DNA from: an uncultured Oscillospiraceae bacterium
Lineage (GTDB): Bacteria > Bacillota > Clostridia > Oscillospirales > Oscillospiraceae
Direction of reading: 5' to 3'
Assembly (NCBI GenBank): GCA_934573855.1
Contig: CAKTMF010000002.1
Location: 189,528 to 253,527 of the forward strand
DNA: 64,000 nt
Positions 24,827-33,714 of the stretch are shown one piece after another. The notes below the pieces were generated by a model. It was not told where the DNA came from and did not search any database. It worked only from the letters and a program-made list of their open reading frames with translations. Both the position numbers and the translations under genes were made by a program. Each line of letters starts with the position of its first letter. Position 1 is the first letter of the stretch.

Positions 24827-26425
24827 TCATCCGTTCTCGGGCATATGGCGCTTTATGACCGCCTCGGCGCAGCGCATGCCGTCCACAGCGGCGGAGGAAA
24901 TGCCGCCCGCGTAGCCCGCACCCTCGCCGCAGGGATACAGTCCGGCGATCTCGGACGAGAGCGAGGCGTCCCGCAGTATGCGCACCGGGGATGAGGAGCG
25001 CGTCTCGGGCGCGGTCAGCACCGCGTCCGGCGCGTCGAAGCCGCGCAGCTTCTTTCCAAGCTCCGGCAGAGCGCGGCGCAGGACGCCGGTAATGCGCTCG
25101 GGCAGCACCTCGCATATATCCCCCCAGACGACTCCGGGGCGGTAGCTGGGCTTCACCTCGCCCGGGCCGGTGCTGGCTCTCCCGGCAAGGAAATCGCCCA
25201 CTCTCTGCGCCGGGGCGAGATAGTTCCCGCCGCCGTATGCGTAGGCCGCGCGCTCGATCTCCCGCTGCCAGTACATGCCGGCAAGCACGCCGCTGCCCGG
25301 GAAATCCTCCGTATGCAGTGTAACGAGCAGGGCGGAGTTCGCGTTCTCCCCGTCGCGGCGCGAATAGCTCATGCCGTTGGTGACGACGCCGCCGGCCTCG
25401 GACGCGGCGGCAAACACCTGCCCGCCGGGACACATGCAGAAGGTATACGCGCTCGTCCCGTCCGGGAGGCGGACGTTCAGCGAATAGTCCGCCGCCGGGA
25501 GGCCGCCGCGCTCTCTGCCGTACTGGGCAAGGTCTATCGCCGGCTGCAAATGCTCGATACGCACGCCCATGGAAAACGCCTTGCGCTCCATGGGGACGTT
25601 CTGTGCATGGAGCGTCTCGAAGCTGTCGCGCGCCGAGTGGCCGATGGCAAGTATAAGCTCGCCGCAGGGGACGGTATACTCCTCCCCCGCCGCGCTCAGC
25701 ACCGCACCGGTGAGCCTGCCGCCGTCAATGACGAGCCTTTCGAGCCGCGTACCGAAGCGCACCTCGCCGCCGAGGGCTATTATCTCCCGCCGGATGCTCT
25801 GCACCACGCCGATGAGGATGTCGGTGCCGATGTGGGGCTTCGCGTCATAGGTGACGCTCTCGGGCGCGCCGTGGGCGGCGAACTCCGCGAGCATCCAGCG
25901 AAGGCGCGGGTCGTGAGTGCCGGTATTGAGCTTTCCGTCGGAAAAGGTCCCGGCCCCGCCCTCGCCGAACTGTATGTTGCACTCGGTGTCCAGCTCGCCT
26001 GTGCGGTGGAAGCGCTCCACGCGCTCCTTCCGCGTCAGGGCGTCCTGTCCGCGCTCCGCGACGATGGGGCGCATGCCGGCTCTCGCCAGCACCAGCGCCG
26101 CGAACATCCCCGCCGGGCCGAAGCCCACGACCAGCGGCCGCTTTTCCGGCTCGCCGACGCGGGGTACGGTGTACTCGGGCGGGGCATAGACCGCGGCGTC
26201 CGGGCTTTTCGCACGGGCCGCCGCCCTCTCCTCGCCGCCGGGGACGGTGACGCCCACGGTGTAAACGTATCTGATATCGTCCTTTTTGCGCGCGTCGAGA
26301 GAGCGCTTTAGTATGCGAAGCTCCCCTATCGCCTCCGGCGGCAGGCGGAGCTTTTTGGCCGCGAGGGCCGTCAGCGCGCTCTGCGGCTCGTCCGCGGGCA
26401 GCTTTAGATTTCTTATCTGTATCAT
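24827..26425 (-). CDS. FAD-dependent dehydrogenase-like oxidoreductase
   Basis: A 532-aa flavoprotein. An N-terminal region of about 90 residues (MIQIRNLKLP...) precedes the dinucleotide-binding loop VGFGPAGMFAALVLARAG and NIQFGEGGAGTFSDGKL, and a late FAD segment GLYPCGEGAGYAGGISSAAVDG. This is the large COG2509-type family found across Clostridia; its reaction is not established. I chose the ATG that overlaps the stop of the upstream flavoprotein gene by four bases (ATGA) with GGGGAAG before it. The two genes form an operon. Assignment to the family is firm, function unknown. Confidence 0.88.
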   Translation of the reverse strand: MIQIRNLKLPADEPQSALTALAAKKLRLPPEAIGELRILKRSLDARKKDDIRYVYTVGVTVPGGEERAAARAKSPDAAVYAPPEYTVPRVGEPEKRPLVVGFGPAGMFAALVLARAGMRPIVAERGQDALTRKERVERFHRTGELDTECNIQFGEGGAGTFSDGKLNTGTHDPRLRWMLAEFAAHGAPESVTYDAKPHIGTDILIGVVQSIRREIIALGGEVRFGTRLERLVIDGGRLTGAVLSAAGEEYTVPCGELILAIGHSARDSFETLHAQNVPMERKAFSMGVRIEHLQPAIDLAQYGRERGGLPAADYSLNVRLPDGTSAYTFCMCPGGQVFAAASEAGGVVTNGMSYSRRDGENANSALLVTLHTEDFPGSGVLAGMYWQREIERAAYAYGGGNYLAPAQRVGDFLAGRASTGPGEVKPSYRPGVVWGDICEVLPERITGVLRRALPELGKKLRGFDAPDAVLTAPETRSSSPVRILRDASLSSEIAGLYPCGEGAGYAGGISSAAVDGMRCAEAVIKRHMPENG

Positions 26426-27651
26426 TCTTCCCCGCTCCGTTTCCCGAGCCGTCCGGCGAGACGGCCGCTCGACCACGCCCACTGGAGGTTGTAGCCGCCG
26501 CAGTCCGCGTCGATATCCAGCAGCTCGCCGCACACGAAAAGCCCCGGCATGAACCAGCTCTCCAGCGTCTCGGGGTCGAAGCCGGAGGTCTTTATCCCGC
26601 CGTGCGTGACCTGCGCGCTCTCGAAGCCCTCGGTACCCTTTACCCTGAGCTCAAAGCCCCGGCAGGCGGCGGCGACGCGCGAAAGCTCCGCCGCGCCCAG
26701 CGACGAGAGGGGGCGCGAGGCGTCCAGCGCGCAGTATTTTATCAGCATTTTCCCCAGACGGTTGTGGAGGACGCCGGTCAGCAGCTCGCCGCAGGGCAGC
26801 TCCGGGAAGCGGCGGGCGCGATGGGCAAGTATCTCCTCCGCCTCCCGCTGTGTATATCCGTCTAAAAAGTCTATTTCCAGCAGTGCGCCATCGCCCGTCT
26901 CCGCCGCAGCGCGCGACACGTCGAAGGCCGCGGGGCCGGAGACGCCGTTCTCGGTGAACTGAAGCTCGCCCCGGCTCTCGCACAGCGTCACGCCGCCGGA
27001 GGAGAGCGTCAGATGTACCTGGGCGCGCACGCCCTTGAGCGCGCGGGGATATTCCGGCGCGGTGACGAGCTGGACGAGGGAGGGGAGCAGCCTTGTGCGC
27101 TTGTGGCCGAGGGGCTTTAGAAGCTCATAGCCGTCCATGACGCCGCCGAGCTTCGCGCCCGCCGCGCCGCCGCAGCAGACGATGAGCTTATCGGCAAAAA
27201 GGCTCCCGCCGTCGAACACAACGGTATACCCCCCGCTCCTCTCGCGGCGAAGCTCCCGGACGGGACAGGCGGCGCGCAGCTCCACCCCGGCGCTCTCGAG
27301 CGCGAAGCGCAGCACGTCCACCACGGAGTTTGCGGAATTTGAGAGCGGATAGACCCGCCCGCCGTACTCCTCCGCCGTGAGAAGTCCCAGCGAATGAAAG
27401 AACGCGAGCGTGTCCGCGGGAGTGAAGCTCTCAAGCGCGCTCAGGGCAAATTCCGGGCTTTCCCCGTGGTAATTTTCCCCGGACGCGCCGGTATTGGTGA
27501 GATTGCAGCGGCCGTTGCCCGTGGCGAGGAGCTTGCGCCCCACGCGCTGCTGCCGCTCGAAAAGGACGACGCGGTTATCCCGGTCCTCCGCGGCGGTGAT
27601 CGCCGCCATCATGCCGGAGGCGCCGCCGCCGATGACTGCAACTGTGTTCAT
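26422..27651 (-). CDS. HI0933/YhiN-family FAD-dependent oxidoreductase
   Basis: A 409-aa flavoprotein of the HI0933-like family: VIGGGASGMMAAITAAE dinucleotide loop at the N-terminus, GRKLLATGNGRCNLTNTG family signature, and the C-terminal GELLDIDADCGGYNLQWAW segment around the FAD. The reaction of this family is not known. The start is the Met of MNTVAV; an upstream Met in the same frame is preceded by no ribosome binding site. First gene of a two-gene operon with the dehydrogenase-like flavoprotein. Confidence 0.92.
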   Translation of the reverse strand: MNTVAVIGGGASGMMAAITAAEDRDNRVVLFERQQRVGRKLLATGNGRCNLTNTGASGENYHGESPEFALSALESFTPADTLAFFHSLGLLTAEEYGGRVYPLSNSANSVVDVLRFALESAGVELRAACPVRELRRERSGGYTVVFDGGSLFADKLIVCCGGAAGAKLGGVMDGYELLKPLGHKRTRLLPSLVQLVTAPEYPRALKGVRAQVHLTLSSGGVTLCESRGELQFTENGVSGPAAFDVSRAAAETGDGALLEIDFLDGYTQREAEEILAHRARRFPELPCGELLTGVLHNRLGKMLIKYCALDASRPLSSLGAAELSRVAAACRGFELRVKGTEGFESAQVTHGGIKTSGFDPETLESWFMPGLFVCGELLDIDADCGGYNLQWAWSSGRLAGRLGKRSGEE

Positions 27652-27729
27652 TTTCGTGTCCCCTGTGACCGTTTTTCTTGCTCTCATTATATCAAGCGCC
27701 GGAGATTTTAGCAATACGGCGCGCCGTGA

Positions 27730-27759
27730 TTGACACTTTGCGCCCTTATGAAGTATAAT
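27730..27759 (+). promoter_or_regulatory. Promoter of the CotH/VTC operon
   Basis: TTGACA, 18-bp spacer, TATAAT; the CotH start codon lies 31 bases later. Confidence 0.75.
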
Positions 27760-27790
27760 ACTATGAATTACAATAAGCAGGTATACCTAA

Positions 27791-30199
27791 ATGCAAAGAT
27801 CCCGAATAAAAATTTTTGCTCTTGCGCTGGGCGCGGCGCTGCTGCTCTGCGGCTGCGGCAAGGGACGGCAGGAGCCTTCCGAAGCGCCGGCGACCCCCGC
27901 TCCCACGGCCGCCGGGAGCATTGACGCCGGCGGCGAGGGCATGGCGCGTATCTCCGAGCTGATGGTGAAGAACCGCTGCGCTCTCCGCAGCGCCGACGGC
28001 GGCTTTTACGACTGGATAGAGATCGAGAACATCTCCGATGAGCCTCTCACGCTCACCGGCTGGCAGCTCTCCGACCGGGAGGACAAGACCGGCTTCGTCT
28101 TTCCCGAGACGGTGCTTGGCCCCGGCGAGATGACCGTGGTGTTCGCCTCCAAGGCGGAGAGCGGCGGCGACGAGCTGCACGCTCCCTTCGCGCTCAGCGC
28201 CGGGGAGAGCGTATATCTGCGCAGCGCCTCCGGCCATCTTGTCGACTCGGCGTACTGCGCCGATACCGAGGCGGACGTGTCGCTGTGCGCGTCCGGGGAC
28301 GGCAGCTTTGCCGAATGTCTTTACCCCACGCCCGGGCTTCCCAACACCGGGGAGAGCTATGAGCTTTTGCAGCGGAGCGCGGCGGTCCCCGAGGGGCTTA
28401 TAATAAACGAGGTCTCGGTGGACAGCTTCCCGCCGCCCAAGCAGGAAAAGGACGGCTGGTACGACTGGGTCGAGCTTAAAAACAACTCCGGCCGGGACAT
28501 CGAGCTGAGCGACTATTACCTCTCCGACGACGGGGACGACCTGCGCTTCTTCCGTCTGCCGGAAATGACTCTCGGGAGCGGCGAGCTTATCGTCGTCTAC
28601 TGCTCCGGGGAGACGGAGGGACAGGCCGAGGGCGGCATTTTTGCCCCCTTCAAGCTCGATTCCTCCAACGAGCAGCTCTATCTCAGCCGCGGCGACGGTC
28701 TCGCGGACTATGTCTCCCTGCGGGACATCCCCTACCGCTGCACCTATGGGCGCGTGAGCGGGGAGAACGGCTTTTTCTTCTTCGACGTCCCCACCCCGGG
28801 CGCGGAGAACGGTATGGGCTGTCGCCGCGTAACGGCCGCGCCCGTCTCGCTCACCGCCGACGGCATATATGAGAACACCGAGAGCGTGAGCGTGGAGCTT
28901 TCCGGCACGGGCAGTATCTACTACACGCTCGACAGCAGCGTCCCCACCTCTGCCGGCACGCCGTATGACGGCCCCGTGACGGTCGGCGAGACCTGCGTTC
29001 TGCGCGCCATAGCCGTTGAGGACGGCTGTATGCCGAGCCGCGCGCTGACGCTGAGCTTTTTCATCAACGAGAATCTCTCCCTCCCCGCGCTGAGCATAGT
29101 CACCGACGATCTCGACGCCTTCAACTTTATATACTATCAGAAGAAAAAGGGTATCGAGGTCCCGGGAAATCTCGCGTTTTATGAGCAGGACGGCAGCTTC
29201 TCCATCGGCTGCGGGATAAAGATGAACGGCGCGACCAGTCTCGAGCTTTTCAAGAAGAACATGAGCTTCCGCTTCCGCGGCTCCTACGGACAGGAGCGGC
29301 TCTCCTACGATATCTTCGGCGGCGGAGTGACCGAGTTTTCAAACCTCATCGTCCGCGCCGGGCAGGATTATTACAGCGCCATCATCAGAAACGAATTTGC
29401 GCAGGAGCTTTGCCTCGCGGCGACGGACAAGGTGGTCTGCCAGCGCAGCCGCTACTGCGTGGTGTTCCTCAACGGCCGCTACCACGGCATATATGCGCTC
29501 AAGGACAAGACCAACGAGCAGATGTACGCCGATCTCGCCGGCGTGGACAAGGACAGCGTGATACTCGAGGAGGCGCACCTGCCGGAAACGTCGGAGTTTT
29601 ATAACGACGTGTGGCTCTTCTGCACGGAAAACGACATGTCGCTGGACGAAAACTACAGCCGCTTCCTATCCCTCGTGGATGTCGACAGCCTTATCGACTG
29701 GGTCATCATGGAGGCGTACTGCTGCAACGACGACCTCACGGCAGGGAACGTGCGCTACGTCCGCTCGACCGAGGACGACGGCAAGTGGCGGCTGGTGTTC
29801 TACGATCTGGACAGCAGCTTCGCAAACCCCGAAAAGAATTACGCGAACCTCTTCTCCGACACGGCGGTCTATGTCCAGCAGATATCAAAGCTCCTGGACG
29901 CGCTCATCAGGAGCGACGATTTCGTCGACCGGCTCCTCACCCGCGCGGGCTATCATCTCAACCACGGCCTTACCAACGAGAACGCCGCCGCGGTGATCGA
30001 CCGGCTGGCCGGCGAGATACGCGGCGAGGTCGAGCGCGACTGCCGCAGGGCGGACATGAGTCTCGAGCATTGGGAGCGCAACGTCCAATATCTGCGCGAC
30101 TTCATCGTCGCGAACGACTGGCGGCAGCACAACATCGACGCCCTCTGCAAGCTGTTCTCCCTGACGGACGCGGAGCGCGAGCATTATTTCGGAGCGTGA
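27791..30199 (+). CDS. CotH kinase family lipoprotein with lamin-tail domains
   Basis: An 802-aa surface lipoprotein. A signal ends in lipobox LCGC (C22), followed by a Pro/Ala linker, two lamin-tail-like domains (about 50-150 and 203-310; ISELMVKN..DWIEIEN and IINEVSVD..YDWVELKN), a chitobiase C-terminal-like segment (about 358-415; SIYYTLDSSVPTS), and a CotH kinase domain (about 430-790). In the kinase part YHGIYALKDKTNEQMY and LVFYDLDSSF are the expected nucleotide and metal motifs. CotH kinases phosphorylate proteins outside the cytoplasm, in Bacillus the spore coat. It heads a four-gene set with VTC, DUF4956 and a Cthe_2159-like protein. The substrate is unknown. Confidence 0.92.
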   Translation: MQRSRIKIFALALGAALLLCGCGKGRQEPSEAPATPAPTAAGSIDAGGEGMARISELMVKNRCALRSADGGFYDWIEIENISDEPLTLTGWQLSDREDKTGFVFPETVLGPGEMTVVFASKAESGGDELHAPFALSAGESVYLRSASGHLVDSAYCADTEADVSLCASGDGSFAECLYPTPGLPNTGESYELLQRSAAVPEGLIINEVSVDSFPPPKQEKDGWYDWVELKNNSGRDIELSDYYLSDDGDDLRFFRLPEMTLGSGELIVVYCSGETEGQAEGGIFAPFKLDSSNEQLYLSRGDGLADYVSLRDIPYRCTYGRVSGENGFFFFDVPTPGAENGMGCRRVTAAPVSLTADGIYENTESVSVELSGTGSIYYTLDSSVPTSAGTPYDGPVTVGETCVLRAIAVEDGCMPSRALTLSFFINENLSLPALSIVTDDLDAFNFIYYQKKKGIEVPGNLAFYEQDGSFSIGCGIKMNGATSLELFKKNMSFRFRGSYGQERLSYDIFGGGVTEFSNLIVRAGQDYYSAIIRNEFAQELCLAATDKVVCQRSRYCVVFLNGRYHGIYALKDKTNEQMYADLAGVDKDSVILEEAHLPETSEFYNDVWLFCTENDMSLDENYSRFLSLVDVDSLIDWVIMEAYCCNDDLTAGNVRYVRSTEDDGKWRLVFYDLDSSFANPEKNYANLFSDTAVYVQQISKLLDALIRSDDFVDRLLTRAGYHLNHGLTNENAAAVIDRLAGEIRGEVERDCRRADMSLEHWERNVQYLRDFIVANDWRQHNIDALCKLFSLTDAEREHYFGA

Positions 30200-30202
30200 A
30201 GC

Positions 30203-30925
30203 ATGGGTGACACTAAGCTCACTTTCAAGAGACTTGAGAAAAAATTTCTCCTCTCCGCCTCGCAGTACGAGCGTCTCATGGCGGAGCTGGAGGAGCATAT
30301 CGAGCCTGACCGCTTCCACAAAAGCACCGTGTGCAGCGTTTATTACGACGACGACAGCTTTTCGCTCATCCGCCGCTCCATCGACGCGCCCGTGTACAAG
30401 GAAAAGCTCCGCGTGCGCAGCTACGGCGTGCCGGGGGAGGACGGGCAGGTGTTCGTGGAGCTTAAAAAGAAGTTCGACGGCATAGTCTACAAGCGCCGCA
30501 TCGCCATGAGCGCGGCGGAGGCCGAGGGCTGGCTCGCCGGGAAACTCCCCGCGCCGGAGGACTCCCAGATGGTGCGGGAAATAGAGTGGTTCATGCGCGA
30601 GAACGTCCCCGTCCCCAAGGTGTTCATCGCCTGCGACCGCACCGCGTGGACGGCGAGGGACGACGGCGAGCTGCGCATGACCTTTGACGAGGACATACGC
30701 TACCGGGAGACGGAGCTGGAGCTTACCGCGGGCAGCCACGGCGAGCCGCTGACCGAGCCGGGGCAGGTGCTTATGGAAATAAAGCTCCCCGGAGCCGCGC
30801 CGCTGTGGCTGGCGCACATGCTCTGCGCGCTGGAGCTGTACCCCGTGGGGTTTTCAAAATACGGCGCCGCGTACAAAAAATCCATACTTGAAAAATATTT
30901 TAACGGAGTGATCGTCTGTGCTTAA
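30203..30925 (+). CDS. VTC domain protein, polyphosphate polymerase family
   Basis: A 240-aa protein consisting of one VTC tunnel domain. The expected basic strand motifs are present: FKRLEKKF at the start, YKEKLRVRSYG, and FVELKKKFDGIVYKRR, with acidic metal-binding positions such as VLMEIKLPG near the end. In yeast Vtc4 this fold makes polyphosphate from ATP; bacterial single-domain members are common but little studied. It starts four bases after the CotH stop and overlaps the DUF4956 gene by eight bases, so all are made together. Catalytic activity is likely but not shown. Confidence 0.88.
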   Translation: MGDTKLTFKRLEKKFLLSASQYERLMAELEEHIEPDRFHKSTVCSVYYDDDSFSLIRRSIDAPVYKEKLRVRSYGVPGEDGQVFVELKKKFDGIVYKRRIAMSAAEAEGWLAGKLPAPEDSQMVREIEWFMRENVPVPKVFIACDRTAWTARDDGELRMTFDEDIRYRETELELTAGSHGEPLTEPGQVLMEIKLPGAAPLWLAHMLCALELYPVGFSKYGAAYKKSILEKYFNGVIVCA

Positions 30926-31595
30926 CGGTATAATACTTGACCGTATAATTTCTTATACTATGACCCTCCCGGCGTTTCTCGGCTGCGTCGGCGCGTCCAT
31001 GCTTCTGGGCGTGCTGGCGGCGCTGCTCTTCACCGTCAAGACTCACCACACCGACTCCTTCACGCTCACCGTGGCGGTGCTTCCGGCGATAGTGTGTCTT
31101 GTGATAATGCTCGTGAACGGCAATATCGGCGCGGGTCTCGGCGTCGCGGGTACGTTCGCGCTCACGCGCTTTCGCTCCCTGCCCGGCACGGCGCGGGAGA
31201 TAGCGGCGCTGTTCTTCGCCGTGGCGCTGGGTATCGCCTGCGGGATGGGCTATGTGGTCGCCGCGGGGATATTCTTCGTGATGATGGCGGCGTTCGTGCT
31301 GGTGCTGGAGGCGCTGCACTTCGGCGGCGCGAACAACGCCGCCCGGCAGCTCAAGATAACCATTCCCGAGGATCTGGACTACGAGGGGCTGTTCGACGAC
31401 CTTTTTGACCGCTACACCACCCGGCGGGAGCTCATGCGCGTCAGGACCACCAACATGGGTACGCTCTATGAGCTGAGCTACCGCATACAGCTCAAAAACC
31501 CCGCCGAGACCAAGGCGTTCATTGACGAGATACGCTGCCGCAACGGCAACCTGAACATAGTCTGCGGCCGTGTATCCGACGGAGAGATGATGTAA
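30918..31595 (+). CDS. DUF4956 membrane protein
   Basis: A 225-aa protein with about four N-terminal membrane helices and a cytoplasmic C-terminal domain of 90 residues (KITIPEDLDYEGLFDDLF). The segment GAGLGVAGTFALTRFRSLPG is characteristic of DUF4956, a family usually found beside VTC genes. The GTG start is set by GGAG eight bases upstream and overlaps the VTC gene. Association with VTC suggests a membrane partner for polyphosphate production or transport, but the function is unknown. Confidence 0.88.
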   Translation: MLNGIILDRIISYTMTLPAFLGCVGASMLLGVLAALLFTVKTHHTDSFTLTVAVLPAIVCLVIMLVNGNIGAGLGVAGTFALTRFRSLPGTAREIAALFFAVALGIACGMGYVVAAGIFFVMMAAFVLVLEALHFGGANNAARQLKITIPEDLDYEGLFDDLFDRYTTRRELMRVRTTNMGTLYELSYRIQLKNPAETKAFIDEIRCRNGNLNIVCGRVSDGEMM

Positions 31596-31596
31596 A

Positions 31597-33030
31597 ATGA
31601 AAAAAGCTCTGATACTTATACTCCTTGCCGCGATGTGCGCGGCGCTTGTGAGCGGCTGCGGCTCGTCCGCCGCCCTCGCCGCGGGAGAAGAAACCGCCGC
31701 CGCGGCGATAGAGCTTACCGGAACGGGCGCGAAATGCTCCGCCGGGGGCGTGAGGATATCCGGCAGCACCGTCACGATCTCGGCGGCGGGGACGTACTCC
31801 CTCTCCGGCGAGCTTTCCGGCGGGCAGGTGATCGTCGACACCGGCGAGGAGGCGCTGAAGGTAACGCTCATCCTCGATAACGCCTCCGTGACCAATCCGG
31901 ACGGCCCCGCGCTGTGGGTGAAGCAGGCCAAGAAGCTTGATCTTGTCATTGCCGAGGGCAGCGTCAACTCCCTCGTCTCCGGGACGGAGGGCGCGGCTCT
32001 CTCCCCCGACGCCGCCGGCGCCGCGATCTACGCCGAGGACGACCTTGATATCGAGGGCGACAAAAAGGGCGTGCTGAACGTTTACGGCTATATAAACAGC
32101 GGCATAGTCTGCAAGGACGATCTCGACATAAAGTGCGGCAGCTGCGAGCTGAACGTCACCGCGCTCAATAACGGCCTGAAGGGTTCCGAGTCCGTCAGCG
32201 TCTCGGGCGGCGTCGTCACCGTCGAGGCGGGACACGACGGCATAAAGGCCAGCTCCGCGAAAAAAACGGGCAAGGGCTTTGTGAACGTCTCGGGCGGCAT
32301 CCTCTCGCTCAGGACCGGCGGGGACGGTATCGCGGCGGAGACCGAGCTGAACGTCTCCGGCGGCGTTGTCGGGATAGTCACCTCCGGCGACCCGGAGGAC
32401 GGGAGCTGCAAGGCTCTCAAGGCCAAGACCGGCATCAGCATTTCCGGCGGCATTTTTACCGTTGATTCAGCCGACCACGCCGTACACTCCGCGGCGGGCA
32501 TAAATATCTCCGGCGGCAGCTTCGATATAAAGAGCGGCCGCAAGGCCGTTGCCGCGCACGGCGATATCAGCGTTTCCGGCGGAGCGTTCACTCTGCTGGC
32601 CGGGGACGACGGCATTGAAACGTCGGGCAGTATCTCCTTTTCGGGCGGCGCGCTGAGCGTGAGCGCGGCGGGCAACGGCGTCAAGTCCGGCGAAAACGGC
32701 ACGGGCGGCGTCACGATCGGCGGCGGCAGCATACTCGTCACCGCCGGGGGCGACTCCTTCGACGCGGAGGGCGGCCTTACCGTCAATAACGGCAGCGTTC
32801 TCGCTCTGGGCCGCTCCAAGCGGGTAAAGGGCTTTGCGCCCGGCAGCTCTCAGGGCTATGCCGAGGCGGAGATAAGCGGCACGGCGGGCAGCGTCGTCAA
32901 AACGGCCGACTGCATGCTCGATGCGGAGTACGCCTATAACCTCGTGCTGTACTCCTCGCCGAGGCTCACAAAGGGCGGCGAGTGCGAGATAAGCTACGGC
33001 GTCAGGTCCGTCACGGCCGAGGTAAAGTGA
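31597..33030 (+). CDS. Cthe_2159-like carbohydrate-binding lipoprotein
   Basis: A 477-aa lipoprotein (lipobox VSGC, C21) whose mature part is made of short repeats ending in ISGG, VSGG or FSGG every 20-35 residues, the signature of a right-handed beta-helix. The pattern matches the Cthe_2159 family, whose founding member binds pectin-type acidic polysaccharide with calcium. It starts one base after DUF4956 and ends the CotH-VTC-DUF4956 cassette. The protein may be a cell-surface adhesin or the target of the CotH kinase; Ser-rich repeats would offer many acceptor sites, which is speculation. Confidence 0.87.
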   Translation: MKKALILILLAAMCAALVSGCGSSAALAAGEETAAAAIELTGTGAKCSAGGVRISGSTVTISAAGTYSLSGELSGGQVIVDTGEEALKVTLILDNASVTNPDGPALWVKQAKKLDLVIAEGSVNSLVSGTEGAALSPDAAGAAIYAEDDLDIEGDKKGVLNVYGYINSGIVCKDDLDIKCGSCELNVTALNNGLKGSESVSVSGGVVTVEAGHDGIKASSAKKTGKGFVNVSGGILSLRTGGDGIAAETELNVSGGVVGIVTSGDPEDGSCKALKAKTGISISGGIFTVDSADHAVHSAAGINISGGSFDIKSGRKAVAAHGDISVSGGAFTLLAGDDGIETSGSISFSGGALSVSAAGNGVKSGENGTGGVTIGGGSILVTAGGDSFDAEGGLTVNNGSVLALGRSKRVKGFAPGSSQGYAEAEISGTAGSVVKTADCMLDAEYAYNLVLYSSPRLTKGGECEISYGVRSVTAEVK

Positions 33031-33042
33031 CATAGACGCAAA

Positions 33043-33090
33043 ACGGCCCCCGCGGGGATGAAAGCTCTCCGCGGGGGCCGTCCGTTTTTG
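33043..33090 (+). terminator. Bidirectional terminator between convergent genes
   Basis: A 13-bp stem ACGGCCCCCGCGG and complement is followed by CCGTTTTTGGTTTT on the plus strand; the minus strand also has a short T run. Confidence 0.85.
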
Positions 33091-33100
33091 GTTTTCTATA

Positions 33101-33625
33101 TCACTTTTTTTCGCCGAACTGCTTGTTGTACAGCTTCACGAGTCCCGCCTTCCAGCACAGCAGCAGCGCCGCGGCCGAACCGACGGCGGTCTGCAATATC
33201 TGGAACGGCAGCTTCGCCACCGCATAGGCCGGTGTGCCGTAGATGAACGCGCGGCCGAGGGTGTAGCCGACGACGGTGATGAGCAGGCCGAACGCCGAGC
33301 CTATCGCCGAGGCCGTCACGGGGCGGTTCTTCAGCATGCGCCGCGCGCACAGCGAGATGACCACCGCCTGAAGCCCGTGCGTCACGAGCGAGACGAACAT
33401 GGGCGCGGGATAAAAGAGAAAGTCCCCTATGAACGCGCCGACGCCGCCCACGATGAAGGCATAGAACGGCTCGAGAAGTATGGCCGCCGTGACGATGACC
33501 ACGTCGTTGAGATACATATGCCCGCCGGGGACGGGGATGGAAAAAACGCTTAAGCTCATTATGATGTTCATGGCCAGCAGCAGCGCCGTGACCGTCAGTT
33601 TTTTTACGGATGTAGCAGATCTCAT
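33101..33625 (-). CDS. ECF transporter S component, possibly vitamin B6 related
   Basis: A 174-aa integral membrane protein with five to six helices and the S-component hallmark VPGGHMYLNDVVIVTAAILL. S components bind a vitamin and dock onto a shared ECF energising module encoded elsewhere. Its pattern is closest to the HmpT/PdxU-type group, and the divergent neighbour is a MocR/PdxR-type PLP-dependent regulator, so vitamin B6 uptake is a reasonable inference. The gene is preceded by CAAGGAGG. Hydroxymethylpyrimidine or another vitamin remains possible. Confidence 0.85.
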   Translation of the reverse strand: MRSATSVKKLTVTALLLAMNIIMSLSVFSIPVPGGHMYLNDVVIVTAAILLEPFYAFIVGGVGAFIGDFLFYPAPMFVSLVTHGLQAVVISLCARRMLKNRPVTASAIGSAFGLLITVVGYTLGRAFIYGTPAYAVAKLPFQILQTAVGSAAALLLCWKAGLVKLYNKQFGEKK

Positions 33626-33677
33626 GGCAGCCTCCTTGACAAATCGTGGTTATGATTATATTATCAAACTGATATTA

Positions 33678-33706
33678 TTGCTATTGCCAGTTGAGGAAAT
33701 TATTAT
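33678..33706 (+). promoter_or_regulatory. Promoter of the MocR regulator
   Basis: TTGCTA, 17-bp spacer, TATTAT. The ATG at 33715 lies only nine bases after the -10 box, so the mRNA would start at or within a base or two of the start codon (leaderless). Confidence 0.5.
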
Positions 33707-33714
33707 ATAGCCAG

